49,498 bases of DNA from an uncultured Faecalicatena sp. (GCA_948468385.1 CAOKHZ010000030.1:1-49498), one strand, 5' to 3'; shown: positions 17,425 to 26,131, numbered from the stretch's first letter. Made by a program: numbers and translations. The notes: a model not told the origin generated them from the sequence alone.

Positions 17425-17454
17425 TAGAATTTCCCGTTTTTCTAAAAAATATGC
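17425..17454 (-). promoter_or_regulatory. Candidate forespore (sigma-F/sigma-G) promoter
   Basis: GCATA (17450-17454), an 18-bp gap, then AATTCTA (17425-17431). This fits the sigma-G consensus (GHATR, 18, CATWHTA) at all but one position; read as sigma-F, GGAAATTCTA follows at 15 bp with one mismatch. No sigma-A promoter is visible here. It starts 8 nt beyond the dut stop and points at the GerA-like gene. Confidence 0.55.
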
Positions 17455-17461
17455 ACTTCAA

Positions 17462-17974
17462 TCACTTCGTCGTGCTTCCAAACCCGCCGTTTCTCACCTC
17501 GTCCGCCTCATCGTCCAAGGTAATCCCATACTCCACGAAAATGCCTTGTGCGAAGCCGTCCCCGGCCTCCACCGCAAGCGCCTTTCCTCCACGGCCGTCA
17601 TTCGTGACCTTGATAAACATGTGTCCCTCGTTGTCTGAGTAAAAATAGTCACTGTCAATGATTCCGACCGTGTTGTCAAGCTGCAGCCGATACTTGAATC
17701 CCAGCCCGCTTCGCGGGTAACACTTCAAAACCCAGCCCGGCTCCATCCACGCCCGAATCCCCGTCGGAATCTTTATCGTCTCGCCCGGATTTAAAACAAT
17801 CCTGGCCGGCGCAAAAAAATCATATCCGGCCGACCCGGCCGTCGCCCGCCTCGGCAGCCTGATTTGCCCGTAAACCGCCCTCGCCTCCTGCACCGAAACG
17901 CCCGCGAACGTCTCCGTCCAATCGGCCACGAAACGCTCCTCGCTCACCTTTTGAAACTTCGCTATCCTCTGCAT
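17462..17974 (-). CDS. dut: dUTP diphosphatase (trimeric dUTPase)
   Basis: Hydrolyses dUTP to dUMP and pyrophosphate, keeping uracil out of DNA and feeding dTMP synthesis. All five motifs are visible in 170 aa: motif 1 ATAGSAGYDFFA, motif 2 PRSGLGFK, motif 3 VGIIDSDYF, motif 4 GDGFAQGIF and motif 5 GGFGST near the C terminus. An N-terminal extension of about 40 residues precedes motif 1. GAGGT lies about 9 nt before the ATG. It sits between the GH51 gene and the GerA-like gene without obvious functional linkage. Confidence 0.93.
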   Translation of the reverse strand: MQRIAKFQKVSEERFVADWTETFAGVSVQEARAVYGQIRLPRRATAGSAGYDFFAPARIVLNPGETIKIPTGIRAWMEPGWVLKCYPRSGLGFKYRLQLDNTVGIIDSDYFYSDNEGHMFIKVTNDGRGGKALAVEAGDGFAQGIFVEYGITLDDEADEVRNGGFGSTTK

Positions 17975-18003
17975 CTTCCTTTTACCTCGTATTCATCTTG
18001 CTG

Positions 18004-18037
18004 TTGGGGTCAAAAAGGGAGCCCCCCAATGATACCA
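18004..18037. repeat. Repeat family A, GGGGTCAAAA part
   Basis: TTGGGGTCAAAAAGGG at 18004 runs into AATGATACCA at 18028, the two signature boxes of this family found again at 26334, 37549, 38930, 40033 and 44013. Confidence 0.6.
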
Positions 18038-18125
18038 CGGATTACTACGCACTTAGCACTCTCACAGTCTCCGCTACGGTCGTCACTAAGTGAACGTCCA
18101 CTAGACGTTCAATGCCTTGGTATCA
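18030..18125. repeat. Repeat family A element bounded by TGATACCA / TGGTATCA
   Basis: Inverted ends TGATACCA (18030-18037) and TGGTATCA (18118-18125) enclose a perfect hairpin GAACGTC/GACGTTC (18092-18110) and other partly complementary pieces (CACTTAG, CTAAGTG). The minus-strand TGA of the right end is the stop codon of the GH51 gene. Confidence 0.7.
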
Positions 18126-20162
18126 CTTAATTTTCACCCGAATCACGCCCAACGTCTGCCCCGGCAACACCATGTCGATTTCATTTTCGTCCATCACAAG
18201 CTTCTTCTGCCGTATTTCCACCTCGTACTCCGGCTTTCCAGTAAACGTCAGGTTGTTTTTCGCCCGCAAATCCTCCGAGTGGAGATATTGCATCTGCGCG
18301 CCAAAAAATTTGGCCGGCTCGCCCGCGCCGCCTAAAATCCCTTTCAAATCAAGCCGCAGCCTCTTCGCCTTCTTCGCGGCGTTGACCACCTTGACGTAGA
18401 CGAACCGCCCGTCCGCCGTCGCAGAGTAATACAACCCGCGCTTTCCGCTTCCCCTCATGTCCAATATCCTCGTGCCGACATTGTTCATATACAAATACTG
18501 CACCAGGTAATTCGCCGTCTTGAGCACCTCGCGCGGCGAGAAATTAATCATGTTGTGCTCCCACTGCGCCCCGTCAACCAGAGAAAAGAGAGGCGCGTAG
18601 GAAGACAATTTTACCAAATCCGCGTTGCGCTCGATTCCCGTCAAAAACGCCGCCTCGGAAAGCGCGCTCTCGAACACGTTCGGGGCAGAAAGCTTCATGT
18701 TACATGCATATTCCCCGGCGAACACGCCCGCGCTCGTGCGCGGATACTTGTCATACACTTTATGTTTTTTATAAAACCATTTCGGATACCGATAATAATG
18801 CTCGTCCAGCAGCGCGTCCGGCATTTCCGTACGGATGGTCTTCCAATTCTTGTGAAAATCCGGGATGCCGTAAATCGGATTGGCAGAAAATACCAACGTG
18901 ATTTCAGGGTGCCGCTCCTTTATCAATTTGTAAATCCGGCGGCATCCGTTCCAATAATGGTCACCCCAGTTTTCATTGCCGAAACCGATATATTTCAGCC
19001 CGAACGGCTTTGGATGTCCCGCGTCGGCCCGCTTTTTCGCCCATTCGCTCGTCGCCGGATCGCCGTTCGCATAATCAATCAGATCAAACACGTTTTGAAT
19101 GACTTCCTTTTCATACTTCTCACAATCCGCGTCGATCGGCACGCCCGTACGGAACTGGCAGCTCGTCCCCGCCCAGGTGACGGGCAACGGCTCCATCTGC
19201 AAGTCTTCGCAAAGCAGGAAATACTCATAAAACCCCACCGCGTAGGACTGGTTATACCCAGCCGTCGTGCGCAACGCCCACAAATTGTAATCCGGCACAC
19301 GTTGTTCCAAAGGTCCCAGCGTGTTCTTCCACTTGTATTCATTTCCCGGCGCGGCACCCTCCGTGATGCAGCCGCCGGGGAACCGCAAAAACTTCGGGTG
19401 CAACTCTTTTAACACCTGCACCAGATCCTTGCGTAGCTTTCCTTGCGACCACTTCGGATCATTTGCCCCCCAGTAATCTGCGTCCATGAAGGAAAGACAA
19501 TCCAGGGACAATTCACCCACGCCCTTTATCTCCAGCACGAAGCACCCGTAGGCCGTATGCTTTCCGTCCAAGTCCGTCTCGTGCTTCTGCCAGCCGCCCT
19601 CGCGCGGCTCTCCGCTTCCCCCTTCTGACGTGTCCGGCCTTCGCGCCTCCTCACCGCCCGCGGACAAAATGACGTACTTCTTCTCCGTCAGCGGCGTGCC
19701 GTTTTCGTCCTCGACATAGACGCATGCCTCGCCCTCGTATTCGGACGCGTCAAAGAAACCGGAAAACTGATATGTATGCCCCTCCACGATAGAAATGGCA
19801 CAGCGTCCGGTCACGATGTCATTTCCATTATAGCCATAATTTTTTAACACGGCCTCGTCCCTGACCCGAGCATACTCACTGGTCGCACACAAGGGCTTCC
19901 TTATTCCAACGTCCACCTGGCCACGGGTTTCCCAGAACTTCAATCCTTCCTTATGAGGCACGATTTTTTCCGGCGCCCTGCGGCAATCCTTCTCCACCAC
20001 GCCCGCCTTCATGTACCAGCCGTCAAAACTGTTGTTACAAAGGACATTGGCGTTTAGTCCCCCGTCGCAGGCAAAATTGATGTCCTCCAAAAACAAGCCG
20101 TACAACATGTCCGAAACCTGCTTTGGCATTTCACTTTCCCGTATTGTAATCTTTCGTTCCAT
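18123..20162 (-). CDS. Alpha-L-arabinofuranosidase, glycoside hydrolase family 51
   Basis: 679 aa, removes terminal arabinofuranose from arabinan or arabinoxylan fragments. No signal peptide is seen, so it is probably intracellular and acts on imported oligosaccharides. The catalytic domain begins near FLRFPGGC (about 258); the acid/base is Glu397 in GFGNENWG and the nucleophile Glu484 in FAGEYA. A carbohydrate-binding-like insert precedes it (about 110-225). The start is the ATG at 20162, with GGGAG 6 nt upstream; the frame runs 8 codons further without a ribosome site. It follows metA by 47 nt. The stop codon TGA is also the end of a repeat element. Confidence 0.93.
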   Translation of the reverse strand: MERKITIRESEMPKQVSDMLYGLFLEDINFACDGGLNANVLCNNSFDGWYMKAGVVEKDCRRAPEKIVPHKEGLKFWETRGQVDVGIRKPLCATSEYARVRDEAVLKNYGYNGNDIVTGRCAISIVEGHTYQFSGFFDASEYEGEACVYVEDENGTPLTEKKYVILSAGGEEARRPDTSEGGSGEPREGGWQKHETDLDGKHTAYGCFVLEIKGVGELSLDCLSFMDADYWGANDPKWSQGKLRKDLVQVLKELHPKFLRFPGGCITEGAAPGNEYKWKNTLGPLEQRVPDYNLWALRTTAGYNQSYAVGFYEYFLLCEDLQMEPLPVTWAGTSCQFRTGVPIDADCEKYEKEVIQNVFDLIDYANGDPATSEWAKKRADAGHPKPFGLKYIGFGNENWGDHYWNGCRRIYKLIKERHPEITLVFSANPIYGIPDFHKNWKTIRTEMPDALLDEHYYRYPKWFYKKHKVYDKYPRTSAGVFAGEYACNMKLSAPNVFESALSEAAFLTGIERNADLVKLSSYAPLFSLVDGAQWEHNMINFSPREVLKTANYLVQYLYMNNVGTRILDMRGSGKRGLYYSATADGRFVYVKVVNAAKKAKRLRLDLKGILGGAGEPAKFFGAQMQYLHSEDLRAKNNLTFTGKPEYEVEIRQKKLVMDENEIDMVLPGQTLGVIRVKIK

Positions 20163-20209
20163 TGAAAACTCCCTTCTTAGCCACAAGTATTTAGCGACAA
20201 CGCGACACC

Positions 20210-21166
20210 TTACGCCTCCACTTCCGGAAACCGGATCCGCTCGCTTAAGTTCGCCGTCCCGTACAAGTCATACGGCGTGGCCTGGTACACGTAGTAGTTG
20301 ACCCAGTTCGTGTATAAATTGTTCGCATGCGAACGCCACATAAGCAACGGTTTCTGGTTCGGGTCGTCGTTCGGGTAATAATTGACCGGCATCCGAATTG
20401 GCAGACCCTTGCCCAAATCTCTTTTATATTCGCCATCCAGCGTCATCCTGTCGTACTCGGGATGCCCCATCACGAAAATCTGCCGCCCCCGCTGCGCCAT
20501 GCACAAAAACACGCCGGCCTCCGGCGAGTCGGCCAAAATCGTGATTCGCCCATCCGCCTCCAGGGCATCCCCCGGCACCTCCGTGTGTCTGGAATGCGGC
20601 GCATAAAACACGTCGTCAAACCCTCGCAAGAGCGGGGTCTTGCGATTGCGCACATGATGCGCGAACACCCCGAACTTCTTTTCCGCAAGCAAAACCTTGT
20701 CAATGCCGTAATGGTGGTAGATGCCTGCCTGCGCCCCCCAGCAAAGGTGAAGGGTGGAAGTCACGTTGGTGGTCGTCCAGTCCATGATCTCCTTCAACTC
20801 CTCCCAGTAGTCCACTTCCTCGAAAGGCATCTGCTCCACGGGCGCGCCAGTGATGATAAAGCCGTCAAACTTCTGCTTGCGAATACTCTCAAACGGCTCG
20901 TAAAATTTATAAATATGGCTGGTGGAAGTATTTCTCGACACATGGCTGGCCACCCGCACGAACGTCACGTCCGTCTGCAGCGGCGTATTCGACAAAGAAC
21001 GCAAAATCTGCAGCTCCGTGTCCTCCTTGAGCGGCATCAGGTTCAAAAGCCCGATGCTGAGGGAACGAATCTCCTGATGCGCGGCCCGATATTCGTCCAT
21101 CACGAAAATATTTTCCCTCTCCAGGATTTCCTTCACCGGCAAATCATTTTGTACTCGAATCGGCAT
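20210..21166 (-). CDS. metAA: Homoserine O-acetyltransferase, MetA type
   Basis: Acylates homoserine for methionine synthesis. 318 aa of the MetA fold with catalytic Cys142 (LHLCWGAQ), His235 and Glu237 (MGHPEY). Residue 111 is glutamate (TGAPVEQMPF). In characterised MetA proteins, Glu111 gives acetyl-CoA use and glycine gives succinyl-CoA use, so acetyl transfer is expected. The ATG overlaps the end of the AI-2E family gene by 23 nt, which suggests translational coupling. No SAM riboswitch or T-box is visible upstream. Confidence 0.94.
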   Translation of the reverse strand: MPIRVQNDLPVKEILERENIFVMDEYRAAHQEIRSLSIGLLNLMPLKEDTELQILRSLSNTPLQTDVTFVRVASHVSRNTSTSHIYKFYEPFESIRKQKFDGFIITGAPVEQMPFEEVDYWEELKEIMDWTTTNVTSTLHLCWGAQAGIYHHYGIDKVLLAEKKFGVFAHHVRNRKTPLLRGFDDVFYAPHSRHTEVPGDALEADGRITILADSPEAGVFLCMAQRGRQIFVMGHPEYDRMTLDGEYKRDLGKGLPIRMPVNYYPNDDPNQKPLLMWRSHANNLYTNWVNYYVYQATPYDLYGTANLSERIRFPEVEA

Positions 21167-22577
21167 CTTCTTTTCCCCTTTCCTTTGTCCCTACTTCGGC
21201 CCTTTTGCTTTCTTCTCTTTGTTTTGCATCTTCTTCCTGGCTGCTTTCCCGTCCTTTAAGCACTTCGTTATGCTCCGAATGCACGTATTCCCCGTTATCG
21301 TCCACGTAGCTGTAGGTGTCATAGCTGTCCGTCATCGTCGGCAATTTCCGCCTCTCCAACTTGTGATTGATAACCATGGACACAATGTAATAAATGACGG
21401 CAAACGCGGGAACACCCAAAAGCATGCCTACAATGCCAAACAACCCGCCTCCAAGGGTAATCGCGACAATGACCCAGAAAGAAGAAAGTCCGGTGGAATT
21501 CCCCAGTATCTTCGGTCCGATGATGTTCCCGTCAATCTGCTGCAAGACCAAAATGAAAACAATAAAGTACAAGCCCATTTTCGGGTTGGAAAGCAAAATC
21601 AGAATCGCGCTCGGAATCGCCCCGATGTAAGGGCCGAAAACCGGAATAACGTTCGTCACGCCGACAATCACGCTCACCAACAAGGTATATGGCATTTTCA
21701 AAATACTTAACCCGACAAAGCACAATATGCCAATAATCAGCGAGTCGATAATTTTCCCGATGATGAAGCCGGAAAAAATCTCGTTGCTCTTCCCCGTCAG
21801 GTGAAGGATCATGTTCGCGTCCCTCGGCTTGAAGAGCGCGTAAATGATCTTCTTCGCCTGCTTGGAAAACACTTCCTTGCCAAACAGCACGTAGACCGAC
21901 ACGATCAGTCCCAGCACCCAGTTGAGCAGCTCGCTCACGGCGTTGATCATGCCGGCGGTCACGTTCGACATGACCTTGTTTGCCTGCTCCATCAAGTCCG
22001 TGCGCATCCACTGTTGCACGAAGTCCGTGGCCTGCGTCAACAACACGGTAAACACCTGTCCCAACGTGGTGTCATTCGAAGTCATTCTCGTGATGGCATC
22101 TATCGCGTCGTTTAACTGCGTCGGAACCGTGCTGATCATGTTTACGATACTGCGGTACAACTCCGGTATCATCATGTTGCACAATGCCACGATGACCGCG
22201 AGCAGGACACAAATCGCCGTCAACACGCCAAGTCCCCGCGCCGTCTCCTGCTTCTTTCTAAACTCTGGCAGCTTTTTCTCAAACAAGACAATCAAGTGTT
22301 TCTCCACGAATTTTACAATCGGATTCAAAAGGAACGCGATTGCCAATCCATAAATGACCGGACGCAGGACGTTCCCAATCTTGAAAATCATTCCCAAAAT
22401 GTCGTCGAAACGAAGCAAGGCGAAATAGACGAGGATGCAGGCGATGACTACCACAAAAAGTGCCATTCCTTGACGAAACTGCTGGCGCAGCTTTGACGGC
22501 CCCCTATTCCTTAATTGTGGCCGCTTTATGTAATACCCGCTTCGTTCTCCCACCTTGTTTTCTTCTTTTTCTTCCAT
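21144..22577 (-). CDS. AI-2E / PerM family membrane transporter
   Basis: 477 aa of PF01594. Two N-terminal membrane helices (about 38-60, 68-90), a third near 120-145, a long soluble linker (145-205) and a cluster of helices (about 215-405) with the family patterns IIGKIIDSLIIG and NVIPVFGPYIGAIPS. The C-terminal tail of about 70 residues is highly charged and rich in Glu and Lys. Related proteins export autoinducer-2 or act as cation/proton antiporters; the substrate cannot be read here. GGAGG lies 5 nt before the ATG at 22577, and the overlapping GTG at 22589 is part of that site. It overlaps metA by 23 nt. Confidence 0.88.
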   Translation of the reverse strand: MEEKEENKVGERSGYYIKRPQLRNRGPSKLRQQFRQGMALFVVVIACILVYFALLRFDDILGMIFKIGNVLRPVIYGLAIAFLLNPIVKFVEKHLIVLFEKKLPEFRKKQETARGLGVLTAICVLLAVIVALCNMMIPELYRSIVNMISTVPTQLNDAIDAITRMTSNDTTLGQVFTVLLTQATDFVQQWMRTDLMEQANKVMSNVTAGMINAVSELLNWVLGLIVSVYVLFGKEVFSKQAKKIIYALFKPRDANMILHLTGKSNEIFSGFIIGKIIDSLIIGILCFVGLSILKMPYTLLVSVIVGVTNVIPVFGPYIGAIPSAILILLSNPKMGLYFIVFILVLQQIDGNIIGPKILGNSTGLSSFWVIVAITLGGGLFGIVGMLLGVPAFAVIYYIVSMVINHKLERRKLPTMTDSYDTYSYVDDNGEYVHSEHNEVLKGRESSQEEDAKQREESKRAEVGTKERGKEDADSSTK

Positions 22578-22621
22578 GCTTTCCTCCACCTCTTTTTCAT
22601 TTCACCAATCCTTGCCAGGGA

Positions 22622-22649
22622 AACAAAAGGGTCTGTCCCTGACAGACCC
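22622..22649 (-). terminator. Terminator after DUF1540 gene
   Basis: GGGTCTGTC and GACAGACCC with a 3-nt loop, followed on the minus strand by TTTTGTTT. It separates the DUF1540 gene from the AI-2E family gene. Confidence 0.85.
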
Positions 22650-22656
22650 TAAGCGC

Positions 22657-22977
22657 TTAACCCTTATAACTAAATGTCGCACATTCCGTGTTTTCGCAAT
22701 GACAGGCATTGCCGCCCTCCACGCTGATGCGTCCGGCATGGCAGTCACAGTCCTGATTGTACTCGCAGTCCGTCGCCTTGCAATAGATTCCCGTCTTTTC
22801 TGACGCTTGTCTTTCATTGACGTTGCTGTAGCTCTCGCCCGTCCTCTCACGGAAGCTGTCGCAGCAGGTTTCACGCGCGGTCTTCGCGTCGCTTCCCGCC
22901 ACTTCGATTTTGTCCAAATCACACAAATATTGTTGGTTGTGCACGCATGTCTGTACCGTACATCTTAACTCTGGCAT
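22657..22977 (-). CDS. Cysteine-rich protein with two DUF1540 domains
   Basis: 106 aa, 12 cysteines. The two repeats each show the DUF1540 layout: CTVQTCVHN with CDLDKIEV and CCDSF, then CKATDCEYN with CHAGRISV and CENTECATF. The cysteine spacing suggests metal binding. The family has no established role; several members occur in spore-formers. AAGGAGG lies 7 nt before the ATG at 22977, chosen over an ATG seven codons upstream. It stands alone between thrS and the AI-2E family gene with its own terminator. Confidence 0.88.
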   Translation of the reverse strand: MPELRCTVQTCVHNQQYLCDLDKIEVAGSDAKTARETCCDSFRERTGESYSNVNERQASEKTGIYCKATDCEYNQDCDCHAGRISVEGGNACHCENTECATFSYKG

Positions 22978-23045
22978 GATGATACCTCCTTCTTTCATAA
23001 AAAAGTCAATATCAGTATGCCCCGCTTTACCGCCGCCTATTCACA

Positions 23046-23075
23046 TCGTGTCACGATTCACGCCCACGGGGCGTG
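23046..23075. other. Two adjacent hairpins between thrS and DUF1540 gene
   Basis: ATCGTG/CACGAT (23046-23058) and CACGCCC/GGGCGTG (23059-23075) are both perfect and directly adjacent. Neither has a T run, so they are not standard terminators. They may protect the 3' end of thrS mRNA or belong to the DUF1540 leader. Confidence 0.4.
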
Positions 23076-23122
23076 CAAAATAACGGCATCCTTCCTTTTA
23101 AAACCGCCTGCGGCAAAACGTA

Positions 23123-25063
23123 CTAATTTTTATCCACAGCTGGGGAATTGTTCACTTCCCTCGTGATTTTGTCCACGATTTCCTTTTGCATCTGCGCGAT
23201 AAAAGCGGACGTCTCCATCTGCCCCTCGTCTCCCGCGAAACGGCTCCTGACAGACACTTTGCCTTCTTCCTCTTCCTTCGCCCCGACCACCAGCATGTAC
23301 GGAACCTTCTGCATCTGGGCTTCGCGAATCTTGTACCCGATCTTCTCCGCCCGGGTATCCAGTTCCGCCCGAATACCGGCTGAAAGCAGCTCGTCAAGCA
23401 CCCTCTTTCCATATTCCATATGCTTGTCGGAAATCGGCAACACTTTCACCTGTACCGGCGAAAGCCAAGTCGGGAACGCGCCCGCGAAATGCTCGATTAA
23501 AATGCCGATAAACCGCTCGATGGAGCCAAATGCCACGCGGTGAATCATGATTGGCCGGTGCTTCTCGCCATCCGCGCCGGTGTACTCTATCTCAAACCGT
23601 TGCGGAAGCTGGAAGTCAAGCTGGATCGTGCCGCACTGCCACGTCCTGCCGATGGAGTCCTGCAAATGGAAGTCAATCTTCGGCCCGTAAAACGCGCCGT
23701 CCCCTTCGTTCACCACGTAGTCGCGCCCCAAATCATCAAGCGCGCCCCTAAGGGCATCGGTCGCCATCTCCCAATCCTCGTCACTGCCCATGCTGTTCTC
23801 CGGACGCGTGGAAAGCTCCACATGATATTTAAATCCAAACAAGCCATACACTTCGTCAATCAGTCTGGCGACACCTTTAATCTCATCGCGAATCTGCTCC
23901 GGCATCATGAAGATGTGCGCGTCATCCTGCGTAAAGCAACGCACCCGCATCAACCCATGCAGCTGGCCGGACTTTTCATGCCTGTGCACCAGACCCAACT
24001 CGCCCATGCGAATCGGCAAATCGCGATAAGAACGCGGCTCAGACTGGTATACGAGGATGCCGCCCGGACAATTCATCGGCTTGATGGCAAAATCCGCCTC
24101 GTCGATGACGGTCGTATACATATTTTCTTTATAATGATCCCAATGTCCCGAAATCTCCCATAAATGACGGCTTAGCATAATCGGGGTAGAAATCTCCGCG
24201 TACCCCGCCTTCTTATGGATTTCCCGCCAGTAATCCAAAAGCGTGTTCTTTAACACCATGCCCTTAGGCAGGAAGAATGGAAATCCCGGACCCTCGTCTT
24301 GCATCATGAACAGCCCGAGCTCCTTGCCCAGCCTCCTATGGTCGCGTTTCTTCGCCTCCTCGAGCATCGTCAAATATTCGTCCAGCTCGGCCTTTTTGGA
24401 AAACGCCGTCCCATAAATACGCTGCAGCATCTTGTTCTTCTCGCTGCCCCGCCAGTAAGCTCCCGCCAAACTGGTTAGCTTGAACGCCTTCACCGGCTTG
24501 GTGGACATCAGATGCGGGCCGGCACAAAGGTCGGTGAACTCCCCTTGGGAATAAAAGCTGATTTCCGCGTCCTCCGGCAAGTCCTCGACTAGTTCCACTT
24601 TGTAGGTTTCCCCTTTTTCCTTAAAATACTCAATGGCTTCCGCCCGCGGCTTCGTGAAACGAGTCAGGGGCAATGCCTCCTTGACGATTTTTTTCATCTC
24701 CGCCTCGATTTTTTCCAAATCCTCTTGTAACAACGGGGTATCCCGGTCAATATCATAATAAAACCCGTCTGCCACGGAAGGCCCGATAGCCAGCTTCGTG
24801 TCAGGATATAGACGCTTGATGGCCTGTGCCATGATATGGGAGGCCGTGTGTCGAAACGCACCCTTTCCCTTCTCGTCCTGGAATGTCAAGATGTTTAACT
24901 CACAATCCTTGTCGACGACCGTGCGAAGGTCTTTCACGTCCCCGTCAATCTCCACCGCCGTGGCCACGCGTGCGAGTCCCTCGCTAATGTCCTGCGCAAT
25001 GTCAATGGCGGGCATGCCATGCTCGTACTCCTTCACCGAACCGTCTTTCAAAGTAATTTTCAT
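23123..25063 (-). CDS. thrS: Threonine--tRNA ligase
   Basis: 646 aa, full-length bacterial ThrRS. TGS domain (1-62), editing domain with HTASHIMAQA (about 72-81) and CAGPHL (about 180), then the class II catalytic core with motif 2 RCFTQDDAHIF and motif 3 GSIERFIGILIEHF, and an anticodon-binding domain from about 535. It charges tRNA-Thr and removes mischarged serine. The ATG at 25063 starts MKITLKDGSVKEYEHG, as expected; the frame stays open 82 codons further, but that part overlaps the SEC-C gene in another frame. It begins 22 nt after the SEC-C stop and probably shares its promoter. No T-box is seen. Confidence 0.97.
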   Translation of the reverse strand: MKITLKDGSVKEYEHGMPAIDIAQDISEGLARVATAVEIDGDVKDLRTVVDKDCELNILTFQDEKGKGAFRHTASHIMAQAIKRLYPDTKLAIGPSVADGFYYDIDRDTPLLQEDLEKIEAEMKKIVKEALPLTRFTKPRAEAIEYFKEKGETYKVELVEDLPEDAEISFYSQGEFTDLCAGPHLMSTKPVKAFKLTSLAGAYWRGSEKNKMLQRIYGTAFSKKAELDEYLTMLEEAKKRDHRRLGKELGLFMMQDEGPGFPFFLPKGMVLKNTLLDYWREIHKKAGYAEISTPIMLSRHLWEISGHWDHYKENMYTTVIDEADFAIKPMNCPGGILVYQSEPRSYRDLPIRMGELGLVHRHEKSGQLHGLMRVRCFTQDDAHIFMMPEQIRDEIKGVARLIDEVYGLFGFKYHVELSTRPENSMGSDEDWEMATDALRGALDDLGRDYVVNEGDGAFYGPKIDFHLQDSIGRTWQCGTIQLDFQLPQRFEIEYTGADGEKHRPIMIHRVAFGSIERFIGILIEHFAGAFPTWLSPVQVKVLPISDKHMEYGKRVLDELLSAGIRAELDTRAEKIGYKIREAQMQKVPYMLVVGAKEEEEGKVSVRSRFAGDEGQMETSAFIAQMQKEIVDKITREVNNSPAVDKN

Positions 25064-25085
25064 CGTCGTATCATCCCTTTCCTCG

Positions 25086-25601
25086 TCACGCGTTTCTCCC
25101 GCAACACTTCTTATACTTCTTTCCGCTTCCGCAAGGACACGGATCGTTGCGCCCGATCTTCTTCTCCTTGCGAACCGTGCCGGAAGCCTTCTGCTCCAAG
25201 TAAAGCGCCTTCTGCGTCTCCTTGTCAAAAATGTCATCCCACTGCGGCAGCCCATATAGCCAGTCCGCTTTCGCGTCCACCATGTTCTTATATAGCTTTT
25301 CCTTGTCAAAAGCCAAACTTACGTGGGTATCCTCCTCCATCGCCTCAATCGGGTTCGGCTCCTTCAGGCTGTCATTGATACCGTCCAAAAATCCCACCAT
25401 CGTCATAACTTCCTGTCCATATCTCTCCGCCAGTTCTTTGACCGTCCCCGCCACTTCTTCGTCCGGGTTCGTCAGAAGCTGCTCATAAATTCCCTTCTCA
25501 ATCTGGAAATACTCGTCCCAGAACTTTTTCATCTGCCCCTGCGTCTGTTCTTGATTGTATGCCATTTCATGCCACTTCTCAAGCAAGCTTTTATCACTCA
25601 T
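25086..25601 (-). CDS. SEC-C motif protein of unknown function
   Basis: 171 aa. The N-terminal 120 residues are acidic and helical and match nothing I can name. The C terminus is a clear SEC-C zinc-binding motif, [20 protein letters not shown], as found at the end of SecA. AAAGGAGT lies upstream of the ATG. A strong promoter stands at 25693-25721, and thrS follows closely, so the two are probably co-transcribed. Confidence 0.85.
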   Translation of the reverse strand: MSDKSLLEKWHEMAYNQEQTQGQMKKFWDEYFQIEKGIYEQLLTNPDEEVAGTVKELAERYGQEVMTMVGFLDGINDSLKEPNPIEAMEEDTHVSLAFDKEKLYKNMVDAKADWLYGLPQWDDIFDKETQKALYLEQKASGTVRKEKKIGRNDPCPCGSGKKYKKCCGRNA

Positions 25602-25692
25602 TCTTTATGACTCCTTTGTCTATGAAATTTTTACGACCAAGATGTTATTTTGCCAGATATCACTTCACTCATCGGCCGCCGTATAACTATTT

Positions 25693-25721
25693 ATTCTATG
25701 CCAAATCTCATATTTTTGCAA
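25693..25721 (-). promoter_or_regulatory. Sigma-A promoter for SEC-C gene and thrS
   Basis: TTGCAA (25716-25721) and TAGAAT (25693-25698), 17-bp spacer. Confidence 0.8.
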
Positions 25722-25763
25722 CACAAAGAACGCAAAATTTTCTTTTTTGTAAGCAAAAATTCG

Positions 25764-25836
25764 CTTTTTCTTCTTTTTTCCTCATCTTTCTTCTTTTTTT
25801 CCTCATTTTTCTTTCCCTTTTTTCATTTTTTAGTGA
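25764..25836 (+). repeat. Polypyrimidine tract with tandem repeats
   Basis: About 73 bases of almost pure C/T on the plus strand, containing two copies of CTTCTTTTTTCCTCAT (second with one extra T) 20 bp apart. It fills much of the 314-bp gap between the divergent SEC-C and small membrane protein genes. Besides this tract and the SEC-C promoter, I see nothing else in the gap. Confidence 0.7.
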
Positions 25837-25915
25837 TTTTGGAAACCAAATGTGATATCATGAACCATATTATGAATCATTTTTCAGGCAATTTTACAGA
25901 AAGGAAGTATTCCTC

Positions 25916-26131
25916 ATGAAAAAGTCAAAACGCGTTCTGGCGCTAATCGGCGTCATCCTGCTGGTTCTTTTATATGTAAGCACCCTCGTTTTCGCGCTGA
26001 TAGACCATCCTGCGGCCAACGATTTGCTAAAGGCGGCCGTCGCCGCCACAATCCTGGTACCGGTCATCCTGTATGGCTTCCTCCTGGTACACCGACTGGC
26101 AAACCGCAAGGACGAAGACGACGAGGCCTGA
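25916..26131 (+). CDS. Small two-helix membrane protein
   Basis: 71 aa. Hydrophobic helices at about 7-27 and 38-58, a short loop (DHPAANDLLK) and a charged tail NRKDEDDEA. AAAGGAAG precedes the ATG. Function unknown. The second helix and the tail resemble many small clostridial membrane proteins; nothing links it to its neighbours. The promoter is not clear. Confidence 0.7.
   Translation: MKKSKRVLALIGVILLVLLYVSTLVFALIDHPAANDLLKAAVAATILVPVILYGFLLVHRLANRKDEDDEA

Noticed and set aside
22978-23122. Sporulation-sigma promoter for the DUF1540 gene from GCATA near the start
   Set aside because: GCATA is present, but no matching -10 is found at 15 or 18 bp.
25064-25309. 82-codon N-terminal extension of thrS
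   Set aside because: Overlaps the SEC-C gene in another frame, is Arg-rich, and ThrRS normally starts at the TGS domain found at 25063.
25602-25692. T-box leader for thrS (also considered at 33029-33086 for glnS)
   Set aside because: Both leaders are too short for a T-box, and neither shows a terminator/antiterminator pair with the conserved 14-nt T-box core.
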